Assembly: GCA_044375555.1 (NCBI GenBank)
Contig: JBILML010000012.1
Location: 6,125-70,124, forward strand
Origin: UBA967 sp044375555
GTDB lineage: Bacteria; Verrucomicrobiota; Verrucomicrobiia; Chthoniobacterales; Terrimicrobiaceae
Length of the DNA: 64,000 nucleotides
Direction of reading: 5' to 3'
Shown: piece by piece, positions 8,903 through 19,467 of the stretch
How positions within the stretch are numbered: the first letter of the stretch is position 1
How the letters are laid out: every line of letters begins with the position of its first letter
Notes under the pieces: generated by a model
What the model saw: the letters and a program-made list of their open reading frames with translations, nothing else
What the model was told of the DNA's origin: nothing
Database searches by the model: none
Program-made: the position numbers and the translations under genes

Positions 8903-9211
8903 ATGCCAAACCTTACTAAGCGCGATCTCGTCATGTCGATCGCTGACAAAACCGGTCTAACCCAACAAGAAGTCTTCAGCGTGATCCAACACACGCTCGA
9001 CGGAATCGTCGAAGGACTCGCCACCGGCCGTGATGTCGAACTCCGCAATTTCGGTGTTTTCGATGTCCGCCTCACCAAACCCCGCGTCGGCCGCAATCCC
9101 AAGAAACCACAGAACGAGGTGCAAATCCCACCACGCGCCATCGTGAAGTTCCGCGCCGGCAAAATCATGAAGGCTCGCGTCCTCGAACGCACCGCCCTCC
9201 TCTCTCAATAA
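8903..9211 (+). CDS. HU/IHF-family DNA-bending protein
   Basis: 102-residue nucleoid protein. It has the HU/IHF fold pattern: N-terminal helices (TKRDLVMSIADKTGLTQQEV), the RDVELRNFGVFDVR strand segment, the DNA-binding beta-arm with GRNPKKPQNEVQIPPR, and the C-terminal FRAGKIMKARV. The arm sequence is closer to IHF-like than to standard HU. A very AT-rich stretch lies upstream (about 8828-8850). The ribbon-helix-helix gene starts 1 base after its stop, so the two proteins are probably made together. Confidence 0.93.
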   Translation: MPNLTKRDLVMSIADKTGLTQQEVFSVIQHTLDGIVEGLATGRDVELRNFGVFDVRLTKPRVGRNPKKPQNEVQIPPRAIVKFRAGKIMKARVLERTALLSQ

Positions 9212-9212
9212 A

Positions 9213-9500
9213 ATGGCGCGGCGGAAAAAAGTTTCGACCCGCATCAAGCGGGACAAAATCAATCTGACAATCCACCCGGATATTCAGACATGGGCCAAGA
9301 CCTTGGCCCACCGCCGAACCGTTTCCCAACTCTTCGAGGATTTGGTCGAGGCCGAGTGGCATCGCCGCCAGAGCCCGCCGCAGGCATCCATGATTCCTCC
9401 GGCTCTCGCACAGCCACCACTCCAGCAGCAAGCCTACGACCCATCCTCCCAGATTCTGGCCAATTACCGCTACCGGCAGCCTGTTCAGCAACAGCAGTAA
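9213..9500 (+). CDS. Small ribbon-helix-helix-like protein with Pro/Gln-rich tail
   Basis: 95 residues. A basic N-terminus (MARRKKVSTRIKRD) is followed by a strand and two helices, KINLTIHPDIQTWAKTLAH and TVSQLFEDLVEAEWHR, the arrangement of a CopG/Arc-type ribbon-helix-helix DNA-binding domain. From about residue 53 the chain becomes low in complexity and rich in Pro and Gln, ending in QPVQQQQ. It starts 1 base after the HU/IHF-like gene. No toxin gene is adjacent, so an antitoxin role is unlikely; a nucleoid-associated or regulatory protein is more plausible. Domain call is from pattern only. Confidence 0.65.
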   Translation: MARRKKVSTRIKRDKINLTIHPDIQTWAKTLAHRRTVSQLFEDLVEAEWHRRQSPPQASMIPPALAQPPLQQQAYDPSSQILANYRYRQPVQQQQ

Positions 9501-9510
9501 CAGGCTCCGG

Positions 9511-9555
9511 TTTAGCGGAGTCCCTGGGGCGCCCCTCCTGCAGCCCCGTTTTTTT
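9511..9555 (+). terminator. Possible terminator after the HU/ribbon-helix-helix pair
   Basis: GGGGC (9526-9530) can pair with GCCCC (9543-9547), followed by seven T residues (9549-9555). A second small stem (CTCCG with CGGAG) lies just before. The run of T ends 3 bases before the ATG at 9559, which is unusually close; if it terminates efficiently, the next gene needs its own promoter. Confidence 0.35.
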
Positions 9556-9558
9556 GAG

Positions 9559-10011
9559 ATGAAAGTCGTTTCCCGACTCTGGGCCATTCTTTTGGGGCTA
9601 CTCCTCCTCTCTGCCGGCTTATCCAAAATCGGCTCCCCCTTGCGAATGCTGGCCGACATTTACGCCTACCAAATTCCCCTCCCCGACTGGCTGGCGAACG
9701 CCGCCGCCCACTCGCTGCCTTGGATCGAAATCCTCCTCGGAGCCCTTCTGATTTTTGGTTGCTGGCGAGTCACCGTGACATCCGCCACCCTTCTCCTGCT
9801 GGCGATTTATACATTTCTCACCGCGCAATCCTGGTGGCGAGAGCTGCCCATCGAATGCGGTTGCCTCGATTTTTCGGGGATTCACCCCGCGCTGGCTTTT
9901 CTCGAAACTCCAGCAGGCTCGACGGTGCGAAATCTCCTCCTGCTCCTCGCGACCACCGCAATGGGGATTTTTCAAAAAAACCACCCGCCCGCTAAGAGCC
10001 TCAATCCATGA
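9559..10011 (+). CDS. DoxX/MauE-like membrane protein
   Basis: 150-residue membrane protein with about four hydrophobic helices: residues 7-22 (WAILLGLLLLSAGLSK), around 55-68, around 72-88 and around 120-137. The pattern of a first helix ending in GLSKI and a helix pair around WIEILLGALLIFG matches the DoxX/MauE family. A Cys pair in ELPIECGCLDF sits in a loop, as in MauE-like proteins linked to thiol chemistry. It overlaps the following secreted LamG gene by 4 bases (ATGA), suggesting coupled expression. Function is not known in detail. Confidence 0.75.
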   Translation: MKVVSRLWAILLGLLLLSAGLSKIGSPLRMLADIYAYQIPLPDWLANAAAHSLPWIEILLGALLIFGCWRVTVTSATLLLLAIYTFLTAQSWWRELPIECGCLDFSGIHPALAFLETPAGSTVRNLLLLLATTAMGIFQKNHPPAKSLNP

Positions 10012-13000
10012 AACTCCTCACTTACTTTTTTATGGGCGTCACGACCCTGTTGACCAATACACACGCTGCCGAACCTGTCTCGCCGCTGGATTACACCTAC
10101 GGCTTCTGGGCCGAGAATTGGCGCCGAGCCCCCGCCAAAACCTCCCCCGACTTGCTTTGCATCGAATCCGGCCACTACGCCTTGGAGTGGAATATCCAAA
10201 ATCCCCGGGCACTTCGTTTCGGGCCACTCGTTGACGGCCTCGGCTACCGCCAAGCCGGCGAATCAGGGCTGTCGCGCTTTCAGGATTTGCCGCCGGCGGA
10301 GTTGGAGGCCGAGGTGAGGGTCGATGGCCGAATTTACAAAATGACCGCCTGTCGCGCCGGGCAGGACACGAACAACGAAACCGCTCTCGCCAATATCTGG
10401 CTCTGGGAATCTGGACGCATCGCCCAGCACTACGAAATGCGCGAATTGCGCTTCGAGGATTCCGACGGAAATGTCCTGCCCGCGGTGACTTCGATGGCCC
10501 TCGTCGCGTGGCCCCAAAACCTCGCCTTCACCCTCGATGTCCTCCCGGAGTTCGACTACGCCAACGGCCCCTCACCGGGTCGGAGCGGCAATGGATTTTC
10601 CGTTCGCACCGTGCCATTGGAAATCCCCCGCTCGCCCGAACTCGATTCGAAGGAATTCACCGTCGCGTGCTCTTTTAAGCGCGACCAACGCTCCCGCTCC
10701 GGCGGGACGATTTTATTCGGAAAAAACCACAACGAATACTGCGAGGGCTACTTCGGAGTTAACATCGGACGCTTCGGCAAGATCTCGGGAATCCTGAATA
10801 TCGGCGGCACGCACGAGGGCATCCACCAAGTAAACGCCCATACACCCCAGCTCGAGGAAAAGATCGAATGGCAGCACGCCGCGCTTTCGTATGACGGAAA
10901 AACGATGCGCCTGCATGTGAATGGCCGACTCATGGCGGAAAAGGAAATCGGCCTCGAGCGCAAACCCGGCACGGGCGCCCTGCGCTTCGGTCGCCGACCG
11001 GACGATGTGCAGCCCTGCCTCGAAGCGATTTTCGATGATGTGCGGGTTTGGAACCGCGCGCTCACGACCGACGAGATCGCCGCCATTTCCAAAAACTCCG
11101 AAAAACTCCCTCCGAGCGAGGATTTGGTTTTCGAACAAACCTTCGATGACGCCCCACCCATCGACCACCCGGTTTTCCAAGACGCCGTGCTGTCTTTGCG
11201 ATTCAAGTCAGCCCATGACGAGTGGTTTGCCGAGCGCACGATCACAGGCGACTGGAGCCATTCCCGGAGCGAAAGGATTTCACTCCCCTGCGAGGCGCCC
11301 GGAGGGAGCGATCCTGCCGCAGGCCTCTCGGTGCAAGTCCATGCCAGCAGCAACCAAACCGTTCCTACAGCCTTCGAACCGCAGTTCAACGCCTTTCTGG
11401 CGAAAGCGGATTTCAGTCGAAACACCCCCTTGGCCGATCGATTAAAAAGAGCCGAGACCCCAGATAAGAATGGCTTTGGGAATTACGACGACTTCGTGAT
11501 CGAAGTCGAAAATTCCAGCTCCAGCCCGCGCTCCGTGCCGTTCCTTCTCGAAATGCACGGCACGGCTGGCATCACCGGACTCGTTCCCATTTTGTGTCAA
11601 CCCGATGGCACACCCACAGGAATCCCGGTGCAACTCTCCAAAAATTGGCACCACCCCACCTTTCCCAATTACCTCCGCGCTTACGCGCTGATCCCTGCCC
11701 CCGCTGGAAAAACCTCGTATCTCCTGCGAGTCGCGTATGGGTTTTATGGCACCCTCCCGACCGCCAGCCTCGGCCAACTCTCGTTGGTCGGTTGGGGCGA
11801 GAGCACGAATGGTCGCTGGGATCAATGCGCCATCGGCACTTGGGGTGAGACGATTTGTTTGAACCCCGAATTCTCCGCGAGCACCAACGCCATCACCGAC
11901 ATCCGCGCCCTTTTCACTCGTCAGGGAAAAGACGGGAAACCTTGGCAGTGGTCCGACGCAGGCTGGGGGGCCGACTGGCTCACCGCCTGGGATTCCGATG
12001 GAAAAAAACTCCACACCGGTCGCATGAAGGCCTCTTACCTTTCTCACGGCCCCTGCCTCCCTGAAGTCGTCTATCACGGTTCCTACGGCACGAAGGGCGA
12101 AGTGGACCTCACCGCGACGGTTTCGACTCCACGCACCGACGACCACTCGAAAGTCTTCTTCCGCCTCCGCTACGATTTTCGTGCCGACCTACCCGCCAAG
12201 GATGTTTCCCTATTCCGACTCGGCCGCGGCCATGTTTTCGCCCCGAAAATTTCCATCGGAAGTCGAGAGGGCTTGATCCAAGAACTCGACGCCCCCGTCG
12301 GCTTGAAGGCCGGCGATCTCCATCTCGACCGCCTCGCCTTCACCGGCACCGCCCCGTGGTGGCTGGGATTTCCAGGCTCGAAAATGGAAGGCACCCCGAG
12401 CGGAAGCCGCGGGTTTGTGATTCGATCCTATCGCTCGAAGTTTGGCGGGAAGTCCTACGACACACCTCTCGTTTCCCTCCCGGTCGGCGCGGTCGGCGGA
12501 TTTAAGCGAACCGAGCAGGGCTACGAAAACATGCCTGCCGCTCCCGAATCCCGCTGCCATGTGGATGCCATCATCGTCCCACCCACTGAAATCGAAAAAT
12601 TCCAAGCTGGCGACAGCGTCGAAATGGAATTCGAAATCGATGTCGTCCCCGCCGAAGTCGACGACTATTACGGCCCGAACGAGGTTTTCCAAAAGCACCT
12701 CGCGGAAAACCCCGGATCTTGGAAAACCTTCCACCGCGCCGCCACGGCGAACGACCTCCAAGTCGAAGTTCAAGGCGGCAAGCTCCTCCGGAATTTCCCC
12801 ATCCTCATCCAAGTCGATCCCGGCGCAAAAACCGTGCGCGTTAAAATCCAAGGAGGCACGGGTGCCGTTCCAATCCGATTCCAAGGCCTCGAAGCCGCGA
12901 AGGGCTACGAACTCAGCCAACTCGTATCCGCCGCCAAGATCATGGACCAATACCTCCCCGTCATGGAGGAATTCGCCCCGTCGATTGCAAATCGGATCGA

Positions 13001-13151
13001 ACCCCAAACCATCCCGCTCGACCAAGGCGTGAAAGGAAACGACTTCTGGGAAACCTCCTTCGACCCAGACTCCAAAACCTACACCCGCACCTACAACCTC
13101 CCTCTCGATGGCAAACCCGAATCGATTTGGGTGTTGAAACGATTCCAATAA
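10008..13151 (+). CDS. Large secreted protein with a LamG/concanavalin-like domain
   Basis: 1047 residues with a signal peptide (MKLLTYFFMGVTTLLTNTHA). A laminin-G/concanavalin-like domain spans roughly residues 205-370: SKEFTVACSFKRDQRS, a WQHAALSYDGKTMRLHVNGR core and IFDDVRVWNRALTTDEIAAI, all typical of LamG_3 domains. The remaining 650 residues are beta-rich and I do not recognise them. No catalytic motif or sorting signal is evident. Proteins of this kind are frequent in Verrucomicrobiota and Planctomycetota and may bind carbohydrate, but no substrate can be named. It is translationally coupled to the DoxX/MauE gene and ends shortly before the convergent sdhB. Confidence 0.75.
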   Translation: MKLLTYFFMGVTTLLTNTHAAEPVSPLDYTYGFWAENWRRAPAKTSPDLLCIESGHYALEWNIQNPRALRFGPLVDGLGYRQAGESGLSRFQDLPPAELEAEVRVDGRIYKMTACRAGQDTNNETALANIWLWESGRIAQHYEMRELRFEDSDGNVLPAVTSMALVAWPQNLAFTLDVLPEFDYANGPSPGRSGNGFSVRTVPLEIPRSPELDSKEFTVACSFKRDQRSRSGGTILFGKNHNEYCEGYFGVNIGRFGKISGILNIGGTHEGIHQVNAHTPQLEEKIEWQHAALSYDGKTMRLHVNGRLMAEKEIGLERKPGTGALRFGRRPDDVQPCLEAIFDDVRVWNRALTTDEIAAISKNSEKLPPSEDLVFEQTFDDAPPIDHPVFQDAVLSLRFKSAHDEWFAERTITGDWSHSRSERISLPCEAPGGSDPAAGLSVQVHASSNQTVPTAFEPQFNAFLAKADFSRNTPLADRLKRAETPDKNGFGNYDDFVIEVENSSSSPRSVPFLLEMHGTAGITGLVPILCQPDGTPTGIPVQLSKNWHHPTFPNYLRAYALIPAPAGKTSYLLRVAYGFYGTLPTASLGQLSLVGWGESTNGRWDQCAIGTWGETICLNPEFSASTNAITDIRALFTRQGKDGKPWQWSDAGWGADWLTAWDSDGKKLHTGRMKASYLSHGPCLPEVVYHGSYGTKGEVDLTATVSTPRTDDHSKVFFRLRYDFRADLPAKDVSLFRLGRGHVFAPKISIGSREGLIQELDAPVGLKAGDLHLDRLAFTGTAPWWLGFPGSKMEGTPSGSRGFVIRSYRSKFGGKSYDTPLVSLPVGAVGGFKRTEQGYENMPAAPESRCHVDAIIVPPTEIEKFQAGDSVEMEFEIDVVPAEVDDYYGPNEVFQKHLAENPGSWKTFHRAATANDLQVEVQGGKLLRNFPILIQVDPGAKTVRVKIQGGTGAVPIRFQGLEAAKGYELSQLVSAAKIMDQYLPVMEEFAPSIANRIEPQTIPLDQGVKGNDFWETSFDPDSKTYTRTYNLPLDGKPESIWVLKRFQ

Positions 13152-13182
13152 GCCAGCCGGACGGCAATGAAGGGCGACTAGA

Positions 13183-13941
13183 TCAGACCGACATGCCGAC
13201 CATTTCCTTCATCGAGGCGGCGGTGAACTCTCGGTTCATGCGGCCGATGAAGGCGGCTGGGACGCCGGCGGGGCAGACGGCTTCGCAGGCGTAGTAGTTC
13301 GAGCAATTGCCGAACCCCTCTTCGTCCATTTGGCGAACCATGCTGAGAACGCGGCGGTTTTTCTCGGGCTTGCCTTGGGGGAGAAGTCCGAGGTGCGTGA
13401 CCTTGGCGCTCACGAAAAGCATGGCCGAACCATTCGGGCAGGCGGCTGCGCAGGCTCCACAACCGATGCAGGCGGCGGCATCCATCGCTTGGTCCGCGAT
13501 GACTTTTGAAATGGGAACGGAGTTGGCGTCGGGCGCGGAACCGGTGCGTTCGCTGATGTAGCCACCGGATTGGATGACGCGGTCAAAGGCGCTTCGGTTT
13601 GTGACCAGATCGCGCTGAACAGGAAACGCGTCAGCGCGGAACGGCTCGATGGTGATCGTCTCGCCGTCTTGGAATTTCCGCATGTAGAGCTGGCAGGTCG
13701 TTCCACGGCCTTTGCCGTGTGGGATGCCATTGATGGTGAGCGAACAGGTTCCGCAGATGCCTTCGCGACAGTCGGAGTCAAACTGGATCGGCTCGATATT
13801 TTTGCGGGTGAGGCCCGCGTTCACGATATCGAGCATTTCCAGGAACGAGGCGCCGGCTGGAATATTTTCGGCCTCGTATTCCTCGAGAGTGCCGGGAGCG
13901 TTGGTGTCTTTTTGGCGCCAGACTTTGAGGTGGAAATTCAT
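13183..13941 (-). CDS. sdhB: Succinate dehydrogenase/fumarate reductase iron-sulfur subunit
   Basis: 252-residue electron-transfer subunit of complex II. It carries the plant-type [2Fe-2S] cysteines (CREGICGTCSLTING) and two further clusters (CIGCGACAAACPNG and YACEAVCPAGVP). The family start MNFHLKVWRQKDTNAPG at 13941 is used; the longer reading frame to 14043 would run into sdhA. The gene lies 8 bases after sdhA. Gene order sdhC-sdhA-sdhB and the short C-terminus after the last cluster fit the type-B enzymes of Bacteroidota and epsilon/delta-proteobacteria. Confidence 0.96.
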   Translation of the reverse strand: MNFHLKVWRQKDTNAPGTLEEYEAENIPAGASFLEMLDIVNAGLTRKNIEPIQFDSDCREGICGTCSLTINGIPHGKGRGTTCQLYMRKFQDGETITIEPFRADAFPVQRDLVTNRSAFDRVIQSGGYISERTGSAPDANSVPISKVIADQAMDAAACIGCGACAAACPNGSAMLFVSAKVTHLGLLPQGKPEKNRRVLSMVRQMDEEGFGNCSNYYACEAVCPAGVPAAFIGRMNREFTAASMKEMVGMSV

Positions 13942-13949
13942 GGTGAGGA

Positions 13950-15862
<1,913 letters not shown>

Positions 15863-15866
<4 letters not shown>

Positions 15867-16600
15867 TGGAGGACTCCTTTCCCAAGGCCGAAGAAGAAGA
15901 TCGAAACGGGAATCGAAATGTAGCCGACATAGAGCGCCCAAGCGAGGACGCGACCGGCAGTTTCGTAGTTTTGGCGGATGCGGCGGTTGGTGATTCCGAG
16001 GGTTTGGAAAAGGCTCGAGAGGCCGTGGCTCAAGTGGAAGGTCAGGAGGAAAAGGCCGATGATGTAGATGAAAACCACCGGGCCGTTTTGGAATCCGGTG
16101 ACCACCATTTTGTAGACATCATGGACCTCTTGGCCATCGAGTGTCGTGTGCATGGTGGCGAAGGCTGGATCGACCACGCGAACGGTGAAATGGGCCAGAT
16201 GAAAGATGACAAAGGCGAGGACGATCAACCCGCTCAACCGCATCGTGCGGGCGAAAACCGTGGTTCCGACCGGATTCGAGGCGATGTATTTTTGAGGACG
16301 CGCGGCTTTATTTTCCTGCCAGAGCTTCATCGTGAAATAAATGTGAGCCACGAGGATTCCAAGCAGCGCGAGACGGATCACCCAGAGGAGCGGACCAAGG
16401 CTTTGGAGTTTGGCGCCGTAGGCGTTGATCGCATCCGGGCCGAGGAAGATGGTGAAGTTTCCGATGAGGTGGCCGATAACGAATGCCACGAGGGCGATTC
16501 CAGTGACGGCGACGGCAGTTTTTTTTCCAATCGAGGAATTGAGCCAGAGCCAACCCGGGCAAGGGCCCGTGCGAGCGGAGGCAGAGGGTGAGGTAATCAT
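15863..16600 (-). CDS. sdhC: Succinate dehydrogenase cytochrome b subunit (b558-type)
   Basis: 245-residue membrane anchor with five hydrophobic helices, matching the single-subunit, two-heme cytochrome b558 family rather than separate SdhC/SdhD. Segments include TGIALVAFVIGHLIGNFTIF, LALLGILVAHIYFTM, LIVLAFVIFHLAHFTV, VFIYIIGLFLLTFHLSHGL and a last helix near the C-terminus. Each of the first four helices carries a His that could ligate heme. Start ATG at 16600 chosen over an upstream alternative at 16657. First gene of sdhCAB. Confidence 0.93.
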
Positions 16601-16720
16601 GTGTGAGCGAAAAAGGGTTCTAAAAAAATTAGGCTGCCGGTGCAATCTGGAATCCAAGAATTGCGCGAATATTTACGAGCGCCCGATTCTGAGGGATGTC
16701 GGATTTTCGAGCCCAGCCGC

Positions 16721-16746
16721 AAAAAAACCACCGAAACTTAGGTGGG
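16721..16746 (-). terminator. Terminator of the pyrG-CYTH unit
   Basis: Read on the minus strand: CCACC (16745-16741), an 8-base loop that contains the CYTH stop codon, GGTGG (16732-16728), then seven T residues (16727-16721). The stem is short but the T-run follows at once, and it lies exactly between the pyrG-CYTH unit and sdhC. Confidence 0.55.
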
Positions 16747-17235
16747 CGATCCCCAGGCAGAAAATGGCTCACGGGAGAGTTGGGAATTATAATAGCGGGG
16801 ATCTTCGGAGACTTCCTGGCCGGCCCATTCGGGTAGGGAAATGACTTGGTCTTCGCTCTCGAGTTCGACCTCCGCCACGCGCAGTCCCTCGTTTTCACCA
16901 TGAAAAATATCCACCTCCCACTTCATGCCGTCATGCATGGCGATGTGGCGGGTTTTGTCGATCAAGGGCGGCGCGCACATGGCCAGCATGCGTTCGGCAT
17001 CCGCGACAGGAATTGTGTATTGCATTTCCAAGCGGGAAATCCTGTTGCGACTCCCCTTCACCGTCAGCGTGGCGAAATCCCCAGCGATGCGAACTCGAAC
17101 GCTTTTCCCGGCGTCCGCGCACAGATAACCTTGAGACAAACGCTTAGGCTCACCAACGACCTGATCTCGCCAGGTTTCCCCGACGAGGAGAAATTTGCGT
17201 TCGATTTCAAGAGGTTCGCCGGATGGATTAACCAT
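16738..17235 (-). CDS. CYTH-domain protein (triphosphate tunnel metalloenzyme family)
   Basis: 165 residues. The defining EIERKFLL motif is at the N-terminus (PLEIERKFLLVGETWR), followed by alternating charged strands typical of the eight-stranded tunnel (SVRVRIAGDFATLTVKG, WEVDIFHGENEGLRVAEVEL). CYTH proteins hydrolyse or cyclise triphosphates; single-domain bacterial members are often tripolyphosphatases or ThTPases, so adenylate cyclase activity should not be assumed. ATG at 17235 is used; a TTG at 17262 overlaps the pyrG stop. It follows pyrG by 23 bases and is probably co-transcribed. Confidence 0.88.
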   Translation of the reverse strand: MVNPSGEPLEIERKFLLVGETWRDQVVGEPKRLSQGYLCADAGKSVRVRIAGDFATLTVKGSRNRISRLEMQYTIPVADAERMLAMCAPPLIDKTRHIAMHDGMKWEVDIFHGENEGLRVAEVELESEDQVISLPEWAGQEVSEDPRYYNSQLSREPFSAWGSPT

Positions 17236-17258
17236 GGAGTGGGATTCTTGCAGCGGTC

Positions 17259-18860
17259 TCAATCCTCATTCGCCAGCGAGGCGGCAATGAAGGCCTTGAA
17301 GAGCGGATGTGGGTGGTTGGGCTTGGACTGAAACTCGGGGTGGTATTGGCAAGCAAGGAACCATGGGTGGTTCTTGAGTTCGATCAACTCCACCAAGGTT
17401 CCATCAGGGGAAGTTCCGGAAATCACAAAGCCCGCCGCCTCCATTTGCTCGCGGTATTTTTGATTGAACTCGTAGCGATGCCGATGGCGCTCGGAGGCAT
17501 GGGTTTTTCCGTAGACTTGGTGAGCCAGGGTGCCTTCACGGATTTTGGTTTCCCAAGTCCCCAATCTCATGGAAGCCCCTTTGTCCGTAATATCGAGTTG
17601 CTCCTCCATCATGGAAATGACCGGATGAGCGGTGCCGGGATCGAACTCCGTGCTGTTCGCATTTTCGAGACCACAGGCATTTCGCGCGAATTCGATCGAG
17701 GCGACCTGCATGCCGAGGCAAAGGCCCAGAAACGGAGTGCGGGACTCGCGGGCGAATTTGGCGGCCTTGATTTTGCCCTCCACTCCGCGCTCGCCAAAAC
17801 CTCCCGGCACGAGAATACCAGCGACGCCTTGGAGATATTTTTCGGCCCCTTCGACTTCAATATCCTCGGCATCGACCTGCACGATATCGATCGCACAATC
17901 CTGGGCGGCGCCAGCGTGGGCGAGGGATTCGTAGATGCTTTTGTAGGCGTCCTGAAGTTCGACATACTTGCCGACGATCGCCACACGGACGCGCTTCTTG
18001 GGATGGATGAGGCGTTGAACGAAGCGCTTCCACTCGGAGAGGTCGGGCTCCGGAGTTTCCAGTCGGAGAAGGCGACAAACGATGGTATCCAAACCCTCCT
18101 CGCGAAGATTCAGCGGAGCTTCATAAATCGAATGCTCCACATCGCCAGCCTCGATCACGGCGTCGAGCGGGACATTGCAAAACATGGAGAGCTTCTGGCG
18201 GACATCTTGGTCGAGTGGCATCTCGGTGCGGCAAATGATGACTTGGGGCTGTAGACCAATCTCGCGGAGCTTCGCAATGCTCTGCTGGGTGGGCTTGGTC
18301 TTAAGCTCCCCGGCGGCCTTGATGAATGGCACGAGCGTGACATGCATGATGATCGCGTTGTCCGGGCCGACCTCGAGGATGAATTGGCGGATGGCTTCGA
18401 GGAATGGCAACCCCTCGATATCGCCGGTGGTGCCGCCGATTTCCGTGATCAAAATATCCGCGCCGGAATTGGCTCCCACCGACCGGATGCGATTTTTAAT
18501 CTCATCGGTGATGTGCGGAATGACCTGCACGGTTTTGCCGAGATAGTCGCCGCGGCGTTCCTTCATCAGAACGGTTTCGTAAACCTGCCCACTCGTCAGA
18601 TTGTTCTCGCGGGAAAGGACGCAATGCGTGAAGCGCTCGTAATGGCCGAGGTCCAAATCGGTCTCTGCTCCATCGGAAAGGACATAAACCTCGCCGTGCT
18701 GGAAGGGGCTCATCGTGCCGGGATCGACATTGAGATAGGGGTCGAGTTTTTGAAGCGTCACCTTGAGTCCACGCCGCTCCAGAATCGTTCCAAGGGATGC
18801 CGCCGCTAGGCCTTTTCCAAGAGAACTCACCACGCCACCGGTCACGAAAATATACTTCAT
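17259..18860 (-). CDS. pyrG: CTP synthase
   Basis: 533-residue enzyme making CTP from UTP, ATP and glutamine. The N-terminal synthetase domain begins MKYIFVTGGVVSSLGKGLAA and has KLDPYLNVDPGTMSPFQHGE. The C-terminal class-I glutamine amidotransferase domain carries the nucleophile Cys in PFLGLCLGMQ and the His-Glu pair in CQYHPEFQSKP. Length and all motifs are normal. The ATG at 18860 matches the family start; the longer reading frame to 18905 adds an unconserved tail. Confidence 0.98.
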   Translation of the reverse strand: MKYIFVTGGVVSSLGKGLAAASLGTILERRGLKVTLQKLDPYLNVDPGTMSPFQHGEVYVLSDGAETDLDLGHYERFTHCVLSRENNLTSGQVYETVLMKERRGDYLGKTVQVIPHITDEIKNRIRSVGANSGADILITEIGGTTGDIEGLPFLEAIRQFILEVGPDNAIIMHVTLVPFIKAAGELKTKPTQQSIAKLREIGLQPQVIICRTEMPLDQDVRQKLSMFCNVPLDAVIEAGDVEHSIYEAPLNLREEGLDTIVCRLLRLETPEPDLSEWKRFVQRLIHPKKRVRVAIVGKYVELQDAYKSIYESLAHAGAAQDCAIDIVQVDAEDIEVEGAEKYLQGVAGILVPGGFGERGVEGKIKAAKFARESRTPFLGLCLGMQVASIEFARNACGLENANSTEFDPGTAHPVISMMEEQLDITDKGASMRLGTWETKIREGTLAHQVYGKTHASERHRHRYEFNQKYREQMEAAGFVISGTSPDGTLVELIELKNHPWFLACQYHPEFQSKPNHPHPLFKAFIAASLANED

Positions 18861-18969
18861 GCGGCGGGAGAGTAGCGGACGCTTTTTGAAAATCCAGCCT
18901 GCCAATTTTTTTGAGGGCTGCCGATTCAGTGACTGACTAAAACTCGAGGGACGATTAGTTTTTTACGCC

Positions 18970-19467
18970 ATGATCGCGAGATTGAAAAATACGAAGCGCT
19001 GGTTTTTTCGTGGGGTGGTTATTTTGGTTCCGCTGGTGCTGATGAGTTCCTGCGAGACCGTCGACCGCGACGCTCCAGCCCGGGCCGCGATGGCAGCCGC
19101 CATTCGATCCGAACAGCCAGGAAATTACTTCGTCGGCCGCCGCATGTTTAAGAAGGATTACAAAATGTGGGGCTGGGTGCGCGATCCGGGCCAGCCTTGG
19201 AAAACCGCGAAGCTCGTCATGTTGAACGAGCAAACCCGCCTCGCTCCCGATCGGGTGCGCGGGACTCTGGGCGATGACAACAACTGCGAATACCGCCTCG
19301 AGGGACGCTTCACCGGTGAGACTGTCTACGAGCCGGCAAGCGACCGTTTTTATCCGGAGTTTCAGCTGACCGGCTTCGAAGTCCTCAACACAAAACCCGG
19401 CCCGATCTACCTCGACAAACGCCAAGAGGATCCCGAAATCCGAATCATCATGGCGCCGGCGCATTGA
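18970..19467 (+). CDS. Putative lipoprotein of unknown function
   Basis: 165 residues with a lipoprotein signal: basic start, hydrophobic helix GVVILVPLVLM and lipobox LMSSC (Cys at about residue 28). The mature part is soluble and beta-rich with a strikingly Trp-containing patch (KMWGWVRDPGQPW). No family recognised. It overlaps the next gene by 1 base (TGATG), so it is probably translated together with the U32 protein, although their locations in the cell differ. Confidence 0.7.
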   Translation: MIARLKNTKRWFFRGVVILVPLVLMSSCETVDRDAPARAAMAAAIRSEQPGNYFVGRRMFKKDYKMWGWVRDPGQPWKTAKLVMLNEQTRLAPDRVRGTLGDDNNCEYRLEGRFTGETVYEPASDRFYPEFQLTGFEVLNTKPGPIYLDKRQEDPEIRIIMAPAH

